Assembly: GCA_024637095.1 (NCBI GenBank)
Contig: JAGXFV010000034.1
Coordinates: 1-64,000, forward strand
Reading direction: 5' to 3'
Length of the DNA stretch: 64,000 nucleotides
Source of the DNA: Actinomycetes bacterium
GTDB taxonomy: Bacteria; Actinomycetota; Thermoleophilia; RBG-16-64-13
Program-made: the position numbers and the translations under genes
In this document: positions 1 to 8,620 of the stretch, piece after piece
Layout: every line of letters begins with the position of its first letter
Position numbering within the stretch: the stretch's first letter is position 1
Notes under the pieces: model-generated
Database searches by the model: none
What the model was told of the DNA's origin: nothing
Seen by the model: only the letters and a program-made list of their open reading frames with translations

Positions 1-3000
1 TGGCGGAAGATCTCCCGGGCGGCGGCTTCCGGGACACTGTTGGCCACCGCATGATGCACAAAAGTCTCGCCGATCTCGCGCATCTGTTCCCGGTTCTTGT
101 CCCGCGTCATCGCCCGACGCAGGCTGTCGGCCTCGGCGGGGGAGAAGCCCGCCACCAGCTGGGCCACCCGCAGGACCTGCTCTTGATAGAGGATGACTCC
201 GTAGGTGTCGCCCAGAGCCTCGGCCATAGTGGAGTGGGGGAGCTCCACGGGAGCCATGCCCCAGCGGCGGTCGATGAAGGGCGTGATCATCTCGGCTTCC
301 AGAGGCCCCGGCCGATAGAGGGCGATGGCGGCGATAATGTCGTCGAAGGTGCGCTCGCGCAGGCGGGTGGCCAGGTTGCGCTGTCCCGCCGATTCCAGCT
401 GGAATAGTCCGATCGAGCCCCCGTTCGAGATGATTTCGTAGGCAGCGGGGTCGTCGGCTGCAGGGTCCTCGGGGGAGAGTTCGTAGGGTTCGATGCGGCA
501 TCCCGTACGTTGGCGGATGAGGTGCACGGTCTCCATCACCGCGGAGTGGGTGCGCAGCCCGAGGATGTCCATTTTCACGAGCCCCAGGTCGGCCACATCA
601 TCTTTGTTGAACTGTGTCACCACCACGCCTTTGGCCGCCCACTGCAGGGGGGCGTAGTAGGTGACCGGTCGGTCGGCGATGACGAAGCCACAAAGATGGG
701 TGCCCAGATGCAGGGGAAAGGAGTCCAGCCGCTCGACCAGATCGAGCAGAGGGCCGTAGCGCTTCTCGTCCTGGAGCAGCGAGTCGCGCAGTTCCGGCCA
801 CCCTCCCGCCAGGTACTCCCGAATCTTGGCGGAGTCTCCGTGGCGGGGAACGTGCTTTGCTAAAGTGTTGACCTCGAGCGGGGCGAAGCCCAGGGCTTCG
901 GCGACCAGGCGTACCGCCGAGCGCGGGCCGGCCGTGTTGACATTGGCGACGACGGCGACGTTCTCGTCGCCAAAGGTGCGGTAGATGTGCTCGACTACCT
1001 CTTTGCGGCGCGCGCTGCAGAAGTCCACGTCGATGTCCGGCATCTCCCGCCGGTTGGGGTTGAGAAAGCGCTCGAAAAGCAGGTTGTGCGCGATCGGCTC
1101 CGACGCGGTGATATCCAAGACGTGACAGACCAAGGAGTTGCCCGCGCTTCCCCGGCCGCTGGCGGCGATCCCCTTGCTGCGGGCCCAGCGCACGATGTCG
1201 TGCACCACCAGGAAGTAGTGGGCGAAGCCCATTTGCTCAATCATGGCCAGTTCGTGCTCGAGCAACTCCACGGCCCGCGGAGGGACGGGGCGGTACCGAC
1301 GCTCGATCCCGCGGAAAGAGCGTTTGGCCAGGAGTGAATAAGCGGTCTCCCCGGAAGGAATGGGGACCTGAGGAAAGTGATAGCGTCCAAACTCCAGGTC
1401 CACCTGACAACGCTGGGCGATCAGCCAGGGGGTGTCCAAGGGGGAGACGTCGAGCAGTGGCGGAGCTTTTCTGGGCCCGTCAGCAGACTCTCTTTGCAAG
1501 GATGATTGCGCCTTTGGGGCCGTAGTTGGCTGATGTGTGCTTCCTGCACGCAATCCTTCTTGCAGTGCTTCCATGGGCGGTTGAGCTTCTGCAATGGGGG
1601 AGGGTTCCGGCGTGGTCTCCCCTTCTGCATTAGAACGTGCATTGTATTCAACATGCAAAGAAAATGGCTGGTTGAGTTCGTTGGCCAAAGCGGCGCGCGG
1701 CCGCAGACAACGTATTCCGGGCGCCTGCTCGGGGTAACCGGACAAAGGCTGATCTCGACCGGCCGCGCGCAGCACCAGGTGAAGCCTGCGGTCCTCGGGA
1801 CGGGAATAGTAGGCGTCGGTGGTGACCACGGCGTTCAAACTGCACCGGCGTGCAAGTCTGAGAAGGTGATCGCAGTAGGCTCCACACGAGAGTTTCCAGG
1901 AACCCCCGGCGTCGTGGAAGCCCACGTCGTAGTCCGCTGGGTTAAGCCGCTGCGGGTGATCCCGGGGTAGGTCGGGCCGGTCCGCCGGATTCGAGGGGCG
2001 CGGAGCGCGGCGGGGACCGGGGTCCCGCGGCGCACTCGGTGTTCCTCCTCGTCCAGGGTGAGGAGCAGGTCTCGCCGCCGGGTGCCCGGGGTCATGGGGA
2101 TAGTGCCGCAGCCTACCGTCGTCGCCGCGCACCTTGTGATAGACGGGGGCGCCGCCCTGGCCGGCTTCCGCCTCCCGATGCGGCTCGTAGCCAAAGTGGG
2201 TGAGCTCGACAAAGAGGTTTTCGGGGGTGAAGATGCCCCGAAGCTCCTCTAGAACTCTTTGCGCATCCCTTCCCCGGCCGGCGTCCACCAGCCTTCCCAC
2301 CTCTCCCTGACGGCCTCCGGTAAGGCAGATCAAACCGGTGCGATGCCGGCGCAGCAGCTCTGCGTTCACGGTGGGGGGGCGGTCGCGGTCGGGCGTGGTG
2401 AGATGGGCTTCGCTGACCAGCCGGCAGAGGTTGGCGTAACCCTCGCGGTTTTCGGCCAGCAAGACCAGACGGTAGGGATGCATGGCCGTCGCCAGGGGGG
2501 TCGCCAGGGGGGCGGCTTCCGACGCCTCACCCGCCTCCGGCGAGGGGTCATGCGGTGGTTCCTGTGGTGACTCCTCCGGGAGCACGGGCTCCACGCAAAG
2601 CTCCACGCCCAGGATGGCCTTGACTCCCCGCCGCTCGCAGGCCTTAGCGAAGCGGACGATCCCGTACAGTCCATCGCGGTCGGTGAGGGCCACGGCGGGT
2701 TGGCCCAGTTCGACCGCGCGGTCGACCAGCTCACCGATGCGGGCGGCTCCGCTCAAGAAGGTGAAGTTGGAGTGGACGTGCAGATTGATGAAGGGATAGT
2801 CCTGACCGGAGCCGTCCGGGTCGACTCGCCCCGGGACTGCTGCGGCGTCTGCCGGGTCCGCGGGCGCGCCCTCCGCTCCCGTCGCACCAGCCGAATCCGC
2901 CGAGGCCGCGGCCTCCCCTGCCGAGCCTGCGGCCTCCCCTGCCGTATCGTTCTCTGTGCGGTGGTTGTGGTGGCCGTATCCGAACTTGCTGCCGGCATCG

Positions 3001-3125
3001 GTATGGCGGCCGTCGTTGTAGAGGGCGCCGTAGGTGGGGGAAAAGCCCTTGACGGGAAAGGAGCCGAGGTTGGCCTTCCCTCGCTCATCCTGCTTGTCTG
3101 GTCCGGAGCCCGCTTTTGGTGTCAT
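1..3125 (-). CDS. dnaE2: DnaE2-type DNA polymerase III alpha subunit, C-terminus off window
   Basis: Replicative-family (family C) DNA polymerase of the DnaE2 type, which in other bacteria does error-prone synthesis across lesions after SOS induction. The frame is open from an ATG at 3125 to base 1 (about 1041 codons), so the C-terminal part lies outside the window. An N-terminal stretch of about 105 residues, rich in Ala, Gly and Asp, precedes a PHP domain starting FINLHVHSNFTFLSG, with TDRDGLYG shortly after. The polymerase core has GRGSAGNS (about residue 658) and the catalytic PDIDVDF (about residue 695), then LYRPGP and ILYQEQVLRVAQ. HVHSNFTFLSG and the DGLYG and GNS variants fit DnaE2 better than DnaE1. 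A poorly conserved Arg/Pro-rich stretch lies between the PHP and palm domains (roughly 1450-2150). A LexA-type box sits in the promoter. No imuA or imuB is visible in the window. Confidence 0.85.
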   Translation of the reverse strand, partial: MTPKAGSGPDKQDERGKANLGSFPVKGFSPTYGALYNDGRHTDAGSKFGYGHHNHRTENDTAGEAAGSAGEAAASADSAGATGAEGAPADPADAAAVPGRVDPDGSGQDYPFINLHVHSNFTFLSGAARIGELVDRAVELGQPAVALTDRDGLYGIVRFAKACERRGVKAILGVELCVEPVLPEESPQEPPHDPSPEAGEASEAAPLATPLATAMHPYRLVLLAENREGYANLCRLVSEAHLTTPDRDRPPTVNAELLRRHRTGLICLTGGRQGEVGRLVDAGRGRDAQRVLEELRGIFTPENLFVELTHFGYEPHREAEAGQGGAPVYHKVRGDDGRLRHYPHDPGHPAARPAPHPGRGGTPSAPRDPGPRRAPRPSNPADRPDLPRDHPQRLNPADYDVGFHDAGGSWKLSCGAYCDHLLRLARRCSLNAVVTTDAYYSRPEDRRLHLVLRAAGRDQPLSGYPEQAPGIRCLRPRAALANELNQPFSLHVEYNARSNAEGETTPEPSPIAEAQPPMEALQEGLRAGSTHQPTTAPKAQSSLQRESADGPRKAPPLLDVSPLDTPWLIAQRCQVDLEFGRYHFPQVPIPSGETAYSLLAKRSFRGIERRYRPVPPRAVELLEHELAMIEQMGFAHYFLVVHDIVRWARSKGIAASGRGSAGNSLVCHVLDITASEPIAHNLLFERFLNPNRREMPDIDVDFCSARRKEVVEHIYRTFGDENVAVVANVNTAGPRSAVRLVAEALGFAPLEVNTLAKHVPRHGDSAKIREYLAGGWPELRDSLLQDEKRYGPLLDLVERLDSFPLHLGTHLCGFVIADRPVTYYAPLQWAAKGVVVTQFNKDDVADLGLVKMDILGLRTHSAVMETVHLIRQRTGCRIEPYELSPEDPAADDPAAYEIISNGGSIGLFQLESAGQRNLATRLRERTFDDIIAAIALYRPGPLEAEMITPFIDRRWGMAPVELPHSTMAEALGDTYGVILYQEQVLRVAQLVAGFSPAEADSLRRAMTRDKNREQMREIGETFVHHAVANSVPEAAAREIFR

Positions 3126-3222
3126 CTGGGAACCGCTACCTCTCTTACGCCCGGCATTTCCGCCGTGCCGGCAAACACCACAGCCGTCTCTCGGGGGTGC
3201 TGTCCTTTGCCCCGGGTCGGCA

Positions 3223-3251
3223 AGTATAAACGAACATTTGTTCGTAAAGCA
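3223..3251 (-). promoter_or_regulatory. dnaE2 promoter with embedded LexA (SOS) box
   Basis: Reading the minus strand, TATACT (3228-3223) is a good -10 and TGCTTT (3251-3246) a weak -35, 17 bases apart. The spacer holds the palindrome ACGAACATTTGTTCGT (3230-3245), which matches the Gram-positive LexA consensus CGAAC-N4-GTTCG. A repressor bound there would cover the promoter. The box lies between dnaE2 and the divergent DUF488 gene and could act on both. Confidence 0.75.
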
Positions 3252-3326
3252 ACCACGCCCGCACGGTAAAACCACGCACGCACGCCCGCACGATAAGATC
3301 TTCATACTTCTGCAAAAAGGAGCCTC

Positions 3327-3866
3327 TTGCTGTACACCGTCGGACATTCGACTCTCTCGCCTTCCGCCTTTCTCGACCGGCTACAGCCTGCCGCCTTGGT
3401 GCTCGACGTCCGCGCCCATCCGGGATCACGCAAGTTCCCCCACTTCTTCCGAGAAGCGCTTTCCGATTGGCTGCCGGCGGCCGGAGTGGGCTATGAGTGG
3501 CTGCCGGCACTCGGGGGACGGCGACGGCTGCCCGCGGGCATAAAGCGCGGTGCCTCGGGTTGGGAAGACCCCAGTTTCGAGGCTTACGCCTGGCGGACAG
3601 CCGAGTTGGAGTGGCTCGAGGCGGCGGAGGAGGTGCTGCTTCGAGGTGAGAAGACGGATCTCGCGCTGCTCTGCGCCGAGGCTCTATGGTGGAGGTGTCA
3701 CCGCTCCCTGATTGCCGACTATATGGTCTGGCGGGGACGCGAGGTTCTCCACCTTCCAGGGGAAAAATCTCATCGCGCAGCCGCTCAAACTCGACTGGAG
3801 CGTTATCCGCGCGAGGTCATCGAGTCCTGGAGATCCTGGGCCCCTTTGAAGCCGGAGCAATCCTAA
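3327..3866 (+). CDS. DUF488 family protein
   Basis: A 179-residue DUF488 protein, a family with no settled biochemical role. It begins LYTVGHSTLS, has LDVRAHPGSRKFPHF (about residues 26-40) and LGGRRRLP, and ends with the family signature LLCAEALWWRCHRSLIADY (about residues 112-130) with its paired cysteines. The TTG start at 3327 is supported by AAAGGAG five bases upstream. It is divergent from dnaE2 across a 200-base region that contains the SOS box, so it may be co-regulated with DNA damage; that is inference from position only. Confidence 0.8.
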   Translation: MLYTVGHSTLSPSAFLDRLQPAALVLDVRAHPGSRKFPHFFREALSDWLPAAGVGYEWLPALGGRRRLPAGIKRGASGWEDPSFEAYAWRTAELEWLEAAEEVLLRGEKTDLALLCAEALWWRCHRSLIADYMVWRGREVLHLPGEKSHRAAAQTRLERYPREVIESWRSWAPLKPEQS

Positions 3867-4130
3867 TCCTCTTCGTTTCATCCCTTGTTCTCTGAGCGTG
3901 TTGTGTTAGGAATGAGTGAGAGGTCGGTAAGAGGGCTCTTAGGACTGCCCAGCCGGGCATGCCGGTGCCGGGCCGGCGACATCAAGGCACCGGGGAAAGG
4001 AGAGAGTTTATGTGAGGCGCCATATGGGGCGAGCCGCGTTTGGGGGCAAGACTCGTCCGAAGCAAGCCTCGAGCCTCCGACAACTCTCAGTAACTCTCAG
4101 TAACTCTCAATTAACGATTGGAGTCAGAAT
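3867..4130 (+). promoter_or_regulatory. Structured leader region of the multicopper oxidase gene
   Basis: A 264-base non-coding stretch. It contains a perfect 8-bp inverted repeat CCGGTGCC (3962-3969) / GGCACCGG (3986-3993) with a 16-base loop, followed by GGGGAAAGGAGAGAG and then by three tandem decamers directly before the oxidase start. I could not match it to a known riboswitch class. An untranslated regulatory leader is possible. Confidence 0.3.
4081..4110 (+). repeat. Three tandem decamers upstream of the oxidase
   Basis: CAACTCTCAG, TAACTCTCAG and TAACTCTCAA lie head to tail, ending 20 bases before the ATG of the multicopper oxidase. The spacing of about one helical turn would suit a multimeric regulator, or the repeat may be a slippage product. 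Confidence 0.8.
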
Positions 4131-6803
4131 ATGCGATTAGGTGGCAGGGTCCGCTGGGTTTTGTTCGGCGGGTTGGCGCTTATGCTCCTCTTCGGTTCCG
4201 TGGGTGCGGCCCTCGCATGGGAGCCGGTGGAGGTTCCCAAGTACGTAGAGCCTCTGGTGATCCCGCCGGAGATGCCGGAGTCGCCGAAAGACGCCAATGT
4301 GGTCGGGCCGCGCAACTTCGACTACTACGAAATCGCGGTACGGCAGTTCGAGCAGTACATTTTGCCGACCGATTGGTCTGAGGCCAACGACATCGGCCCC
4401 ACGACTGTGTGGAGCTACGGAAGCGTAGACTTTCCTGAGACCTTCAACTATCCGGCTTTTACCATTGAAGCCGATGTGGGCACGCCGACTCGGGTCAAGT
4501 GGATCAACGACCTGGTCGACGAGAACGGCGACTACCTGCCGCATCTTTTGCCCGTAGATCAGACCCTTCATTGGGCCAATCCACCCGCGGGCCCCCAGGG
4601 GCGCGACATGGAAGGGACTAGTCAGGACCCCTACACGGGTCCCGTGCCCATCGTCAGCCACCTCCATGGCGCGGAAGTCACGGAAGACAGCGACGGCTAT
4701 CCCGAGGCCTGGTACCTGCCGGCCGCGGATAACATCCCCGCCGGCTACGCCCTGGGCGGCAGTCTCTACGATTCTTACAAGCAAGAGTTCGAGGATCGTT
4801 GGGGCCAGCCTTGGGAGCCCGGCACCGCCGTCTTCCAATACCTGAATCGGCAGCGGGCCACCACTCTCTGGTATCACGACCACTCGCTGGGTATCACCCG
4901 CTTGAACGTCTATGCGGGTCCCGCCGGTTTCTACCTTCTGCGCGGAGGCGACGATGACGTGATCACGACCGAGGGCGGTGAGGAAGCGGTTCTCCCGAGC
5001 CCGGCGCCCGCCATCGGTGACGAGGCCGGAACCGACTACTTCGAGATCCCCATCGTCGTGCAGACCCGTTCGTTCAATCAGGACGGCGAACTCTTCTATC
5101 CCGACAACCGCGAGTTCTTCGAAGGTCTGGAGGACGGAGCGCTCGACTCCATCCCCTTCCGGCCGGACTCGGAGATCGCCCCGATTTGGAATCCGGAGTT
5201 CTTCCCCGAGATCCCGGTGGTCAACGGCAAGACCTGGCCCTATCTGGAGGTCGAGCCCAAGCAGTACCGGTTCCGTCTGCTGAACGGGAGCCAGTCACGC
5301 TTCTACATCTTCCGCATGACGACCGAAGACGTTCCCGCTTCCTACGTGACGATCGAAGACCTCCCCGGCTCCGACCTGGACTTTTACCAGATCGGGGCTG
5401 ACGGCGGATTCCTGGCGGATGTCGCCGAGCAGGAAGACCTGCTGATGGGTCCGGCCGAGCGTGCCGACGTTATTGTCGACTTCTCCGAACTGCCGGTGGG
5501 CACCGAGGTTACGATGCTCAACCTCGCCGGCGACGAGCCCTTCGGTGGCGGTCAGCCGGTGGTCGACTTCCCCGCTGCCAATCCCCAGACCACGGGCCAG
5601 ATCATGAAGTTCGTGGTCGTCGCGGGCGAGGGGGCCGATCCAAGTACTCCCGTGGAAGAACTCATCCTGCCCGCGATCAACGGTCTGGGCGAAGCCGACG
5701 AGGTGCGGCATCTGAGCCTCAATGAGAAAGAGTCGGAGGAAGTCCTCGTCGAGGTGGACGAGGAGGGCAACTACGTGCTCGACGAATCGGGCCAGGTCAT
5801 CCTCGACGAAGAGGATGGCGCTCCCTTCGGGCCGAGCGAAGCCCTGCTTGGAACCTTCGAGCCGGCGACCGGCACTGCGGTGGCGCTGGACTGGGATGAG
5901 CCCATGACCGAGATGCCTCTCCAAGGCGCGGTCGAGACCTGGATGCTCCACAACTTTACCGCGGACGCCCACCCCATCCATCTGCACCTGGTGCAGTTCC
6001 AGGTGCTGGAGAGGCGGATCGAGTCGTCGGACTCTCCCCACTACAATCCCGCGGAGGGAATGGACATCGGAGACGTGGTGCCGGCGGTTGACACGGAGGA
6101 CGGCTGGAAGGACACAGTCATCTCCTACCCAGGTGAGGTCACCGAACTCAAGACCCGGTTCGACCTGGGCGGCCTCTTCGTGTGGCACTGCCACATCCTC
6201 GAACACGAGGACAACGAGATGATGAGGCCCTACTTCGTGGAGCACACGCGGGTGACGTATTTCGACGACGTTGCGCCGGATCACGAATTCGCTCCAGCCA
6301 TCGAAGCGCTGTCCCTGGCCTCGGTCGTGGACGGTTATGAGAACGGTGAGTTCGGGCTTTCCGACCCGGTTCTGCGGGCGCAGATAGCCAAGATGACCAC
6401 CATCGCCTACGGCCTGCACGATGAGGCGATCGACAATATGAACGATCCGACGTTCGGCGATGTGATGTACGAGGGCGAGGTCTATCCCTTCGACTACATC
6501 GAGGAAGCCGCCGAGGCCGGATTGGTGCTCGGTTACGTCAACGGCAACTTTGGTCCATACGATCAGCTGACGCGGATTCAGCTGGTGCGGATACTGGTGC
6601 GAGCGGCCGGCGGCCGGCTCGACACCCCGCCCGCGAGCTACCAAATGCCCTTCACGGATGTGGCGGCGATGGACCGCGAGGTTCTCGGCATCGCTCACTA
6701 CAACGAGCTGCTCGACGGAACCAGCGCGACCACGTTTGACCCCTACGGAACGGCGACCCGTGGTCACGTTTCCAAGATCCTCTACAATTCCCTGATGAAG
6801 TAG
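4131..6803 (+). CDS. Secreted multicopper oxidase with C-terminal SLH repeats
   Basis: An 890-residue exported copper oxidase of the CotA / bilirubin oxidase type. A signal peptide (residues 1-29) ends at about ALA-WEP. Copper ligands are HLH (177-179), WYHDH (247-251), HPIHLH (614-619) and HCHILEHEDNEMM (686-698). Cys687 and His692 would hold the type 1 copper, with Met697 as axial ligand. Residues about 715-890 are three SLH repeats (FAPAIEAL, FDYIEEAAEAGLVLGYVNGN, FTDVAAMDREVLGIA), which normally bind an enzyme non-covalently to secondary cell-wall polymer. An acidic insertion is present at about 525-570. Family members oxidise metals, phenols or bilirubin with O2; the substrate here is unknown. 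Next to it is a P460 lipoprotein, suggesting a surface redox function. The start is ATG 4131, with GGAG nine bases upstream. Confidence 0.92.
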   Translation: MRLGGRVRWVLFGGLALMLLFGSVGAALAWEPVEVPKYVEPLVIPPEMPESPKDANVVGPRNFDYYEIAVRQFEQYILPTDWSEANDIGPTTVWSYGSVDFPETFNYPAFTIEADVGTPTRVKWINDLVDENGDYLPHLLPVDQTLHWANPPAGPQGRDMEGTSQDPYTGPVPIVSHLHGAEVTEDSDGYPEAWYLPAADNIPAGYALGGSLYDSYKQEFEDRWGQPWEPGTAVFQYLNRQRATTLWYHDHSLGITRLNVYAGPAGFYLLRGGDDDVITTEGGEEAVLPSPAPAIGDEAGTDYFEIPIVVQTRSFNQDGELFYPDNREFFEGLEDGALDSIPFRPDSEIAPIWNPEFFPEIPVVNGKTWPYLEVEPKQYRFRLLNGSQSRFYIFRMTTEDVPASYVTIEDLPGSDLDFYQIGADGGFLADVAEQEDLLMGPAERADVIVDFSELPVGTEVTMLNLAGDEPFGGGQPVVDFPAANPQTTGQIMKFVVVAGEGADPSTPVEELILPAINGLGEADEVRHLSLNEKESEEVLVEVDEEGNYVLDESGQVILDEEDGAPFGPSEALLGTFEPATGTAVALDWDEPMTEMPLQGAVETWMLHNFTADAHPIHLHLVQFQVLERRIESSDSPHYNPAEGMDIGDVVPAVDTEDGWKDTVISYPGEVTELKTRFDLGGLFVWHCHILEHEDNEMMRPYFVEHTRVTYFDDVAPDHEFAPAIEALSLASVVDGYENGEFGLSDPVLRAQIAKMTTIAYGLHDEAIDNMNDPTFGDVMYEGEVYPFDYIEEAAEAGLVLGYVNGNFGPYDQLTRIQLVRILVRAAGGRLDTPPASYQMPFTDVAAMDREVLGIAHYNELLDGTSATTFDPYGTATRGHVSKILYNSLMK

Positions 6804-6848
6804 AGGGGAAGACCAGAGTAGCAAGCAAGCAGCATAAGGTAGCTAGGT

Positions 6849-6888
6849 CACGGGGGCCGGCCGCACGCCGGCCCCCGTGCTTCCTTTT
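6849..6888 (+). terminator. Rho-independent terminator after the multicopper oxidase
   Basis: A perfect 13-bp stem CACGGGGGCCGGC (6849-6861) / GCCGGCCCCCGTG (6867-6879), five-base loop, then CTTCCTTTT. The T-rich tail touches the predicted TTG start of the downstream lipoprotein at 6887. Confidence 0.85.
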
Positions 6889-7927
6889 GGCCCTATGGGC
6901 CCTGCTGGTCTTCGCGGTCCTGCTGGTCGGCTGCGGAGATGGGCCGATCACACTCCCGCCTGGGGAGGGGGTGGATCCGGCCACGCTCGACCTGGAGGAC
7001 GACGCTTTGGCCGCGCAGTCCCTGCTCGCCTACGCTCGGCTCAACGACTACGCGAATTCCTGGACGTCTCTTGGTCCGGAAGGCGGCTACGCGGGTCATC
7101 CCAACCATGCCTCGCGGCTGGTGACGTACCTGGATCCTGTCGCGGCCGAATGGCTGGAAGGCGCGTCGAAGGATGGTGCCGGCGACCCCGCAGCCATACC
7201 CGAAGGCGCCCTCATCCTGCAGGAGGGTTACTCCTCGGAAGGCGAGTTTCAGGACATCTGGATGATGCTCCACCGTGAGGGTTACGACCTAACCGGACGG
7301 GAGTGGTTTTGGGCCAATCTCTCGCCCGAGGGAAAGGTGCGGGCTTCGGGCAAGCCGGAACAGTGTTGGTTCTGCCATTTCTCCATGCGGTCCAACGAGA
7401 TGGTCTTTTCTTTCCCCGTGCCGGGCGTGGTTCCGCTCCGGGGAGAAGGCGAGGGCGAGAGCGAGGGAACCGAAGCCGCCGTCGAGATCAGCCAGGCCGA
7501 TCGGCGTGTGGCCGAAGAACTCTGGCGGTCATTGGAGGAGGCCGACTACCGGGAGGAGTGGACCACCGGACTCAAGGACCCCGGCTACGCCGCGGTTCGT
7601 GATGCTCGAAGCGTCCACAGCGAGTCGCTGGCGCTGTATCTAAACGACGCTGCGGCCGACTGCCTGGAAGCCACTCCGGAAACGATGCCGGACGGCGCCG
7701 TGCTGCTGCTCGAGCATCTGGACGAACAAGGCAACGCTCAGGCCTTAGACGTGATGTGGAAACGGAAAGGCTACGATCCCGAGAACGGGGACTGGTTCTG
7801 GGCGGAGTTCGCGGTTGACGGCCGGTTGGAGAAGGCCGGCGCCGGCGCCGGTTGCCGAGACTGTCACCAGGCCGCCCTGACCAACGACTACCTCTTTCGC
7901 TACCCTGTGGCGATCGTCCACTTATGA
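6887..7927 (+). CDS. Lipoprotein with two cytochrome P460 domains
   Basis: A 346-residue exported haem protein. Residues 1-16 form a lipoprotein signal (LVFAVLLVGC, acylated Cys16). Two P460-like domains follow: about 45-175, ending in CWFCH (160-164), and about 200-345, ending in CRDCH (323-327). Each has the family pattern WFWANLSPEGKV or WFWAEFAVDGRL before its CXXCH. P460 cytochromes carry a cross-linked c-type haem and oxidise hydroxylamine or handle NO; whether the lysine cross-link is kept here cannot be judged by eye. The duplication is unusual, as family members are mostly single-domain. TTG 6887 is the only in-frame start that keeps the signal peptide, and it lies in the tail of the preceding terminator with no clear ribosome binding site. 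It probably works with the SLH oxidase upstream. Confidence 0.82.
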   Translation: MALWALLVFAVLLVGCGDGPITLPPGEGVDPATLDLEDDALAAQSLLAYARLNDYANSWTSLGPEGGYAGHPNHASRLVTYLDPVAAEWLEGASKDGAGDPAAIPEGALILQEGYSSEGEFQDIWMMLHREGYDLTGREWFWANLSPEGKVRASGKPEQCWFCHFSMRSNEMVFSFPVPGVVPLRGEGEGESEGTEAAVEISQADRRVAEELWRSLEEADYREEWTTGLKDPGYAAVRDARSVHSESLALYLNDAAADCLEATPETMPDGAVLLLEHLDEQGNAQALDVMWKRKGYDPENGDWFWAEFAVDGRLEKAGAGAGCRDCHQAALTNDYLFRYPVAIVHL

Positions 7928-8029
7928 ACGGATTGAGGCGCCCGTGAGGCGACCGGTCAGTCCCTTTCGGCGGCTGGGACCTCCGGCGCGAGACGATCGC
8001 CGGTAGCGGCGTGCCGCGAGGCTCGACCC

Positions 8030-8476
8030 TTAGCGCCGGGGGCGGAGGAGCAGTGCCCCGAGCAGCGAAATCGCCTCCAAAGTAACGAGGGTCGTTAGCG
8101 ATCCGGTCAGAAGATAGGCCAAGATGCCTGCGTGCGCCACCCCGTCAATCGAGAACAGCCCGGCGATGTAGGTGCTCACCGGCGTGCTCATCGGTGTCCA
8201 GGCCTCCCGATTTCGGAACACGACGTTTAGTGTGAAGAGCGCGGCGATGACGAAGGCGCCCTCCATCAGGAAACTGGTGACGGCGGGGTCTTCCACCGAG
8301 ATCGACCCGAGGAGCACCACGGCCAGATAGACAAGCGGAGAGGCCAAGCCGATGGCCGCCCAGAGGAGAACCCGGTTGAACCAGGAGGTGCCTTCTTGGG
8401 TGGCGGCCGGGACGCCTTTGGCCGAGACCGCGCCTGCGTAGCGTCTCTCCCGCCGTTCGGCCTTCCTCTTTGCCAC
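8030..8476 (-). CDS. Small integral membrane protein of unknown function
   Basis: A 148-residue protein I do not recognise. A basic N-terminus (VAKRKAERRERRYAG) is followed by about four hydrophobic segments (VLLWAAIGLASPLVYLAVVLL, AFVIAALFTLNVVF, an amphipathic SIDGVAHAGILAYLLTG, LVTLEAISLLGALLL). I chose GTG 8476 because GGGAGGA lies just upstream. The frame stays open to a possible start at 8647, but that would overlap msrB and add an unconvincing N-terminus. It converges with the P460 gene and is divergent from msrB. Confidence 0.55.
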   Translation of the reverse strand: MAKRKAERRERRYAGAVSAKGVPAATQEGTSWFNRVLLWAAIGLASPLVYLAVVLLGSISVEDPAVTSFLMEGAFVIAALFTLNVVFRNREAWTPMSTPVSTYIAGLFSIDGVAHAGILAYLLTGSLTTLVTLEAISLLGALLLRPRR

Positions 8477-8620
8477 CCGGTCCTCCCGTCGCTTGCGTAG
8501 GTAACCGGGGCAGACTACCACGCGCCCCCCGCGTTTCGTGTACCGAACCTCCCAGGTGGGAAAAAGACCTGCAGAACAAAACTTTCGGACGGCTCGGCGG
8601 CCGAGGAATGGAGTGCCTTC

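Noticed and set aside
3867-4130. Cyclic-di-GMP (GEMM) or cyclic-di-AMP riboswitch
   Set aside because: Key conserved blocks of either class are not found, although the region is structured.
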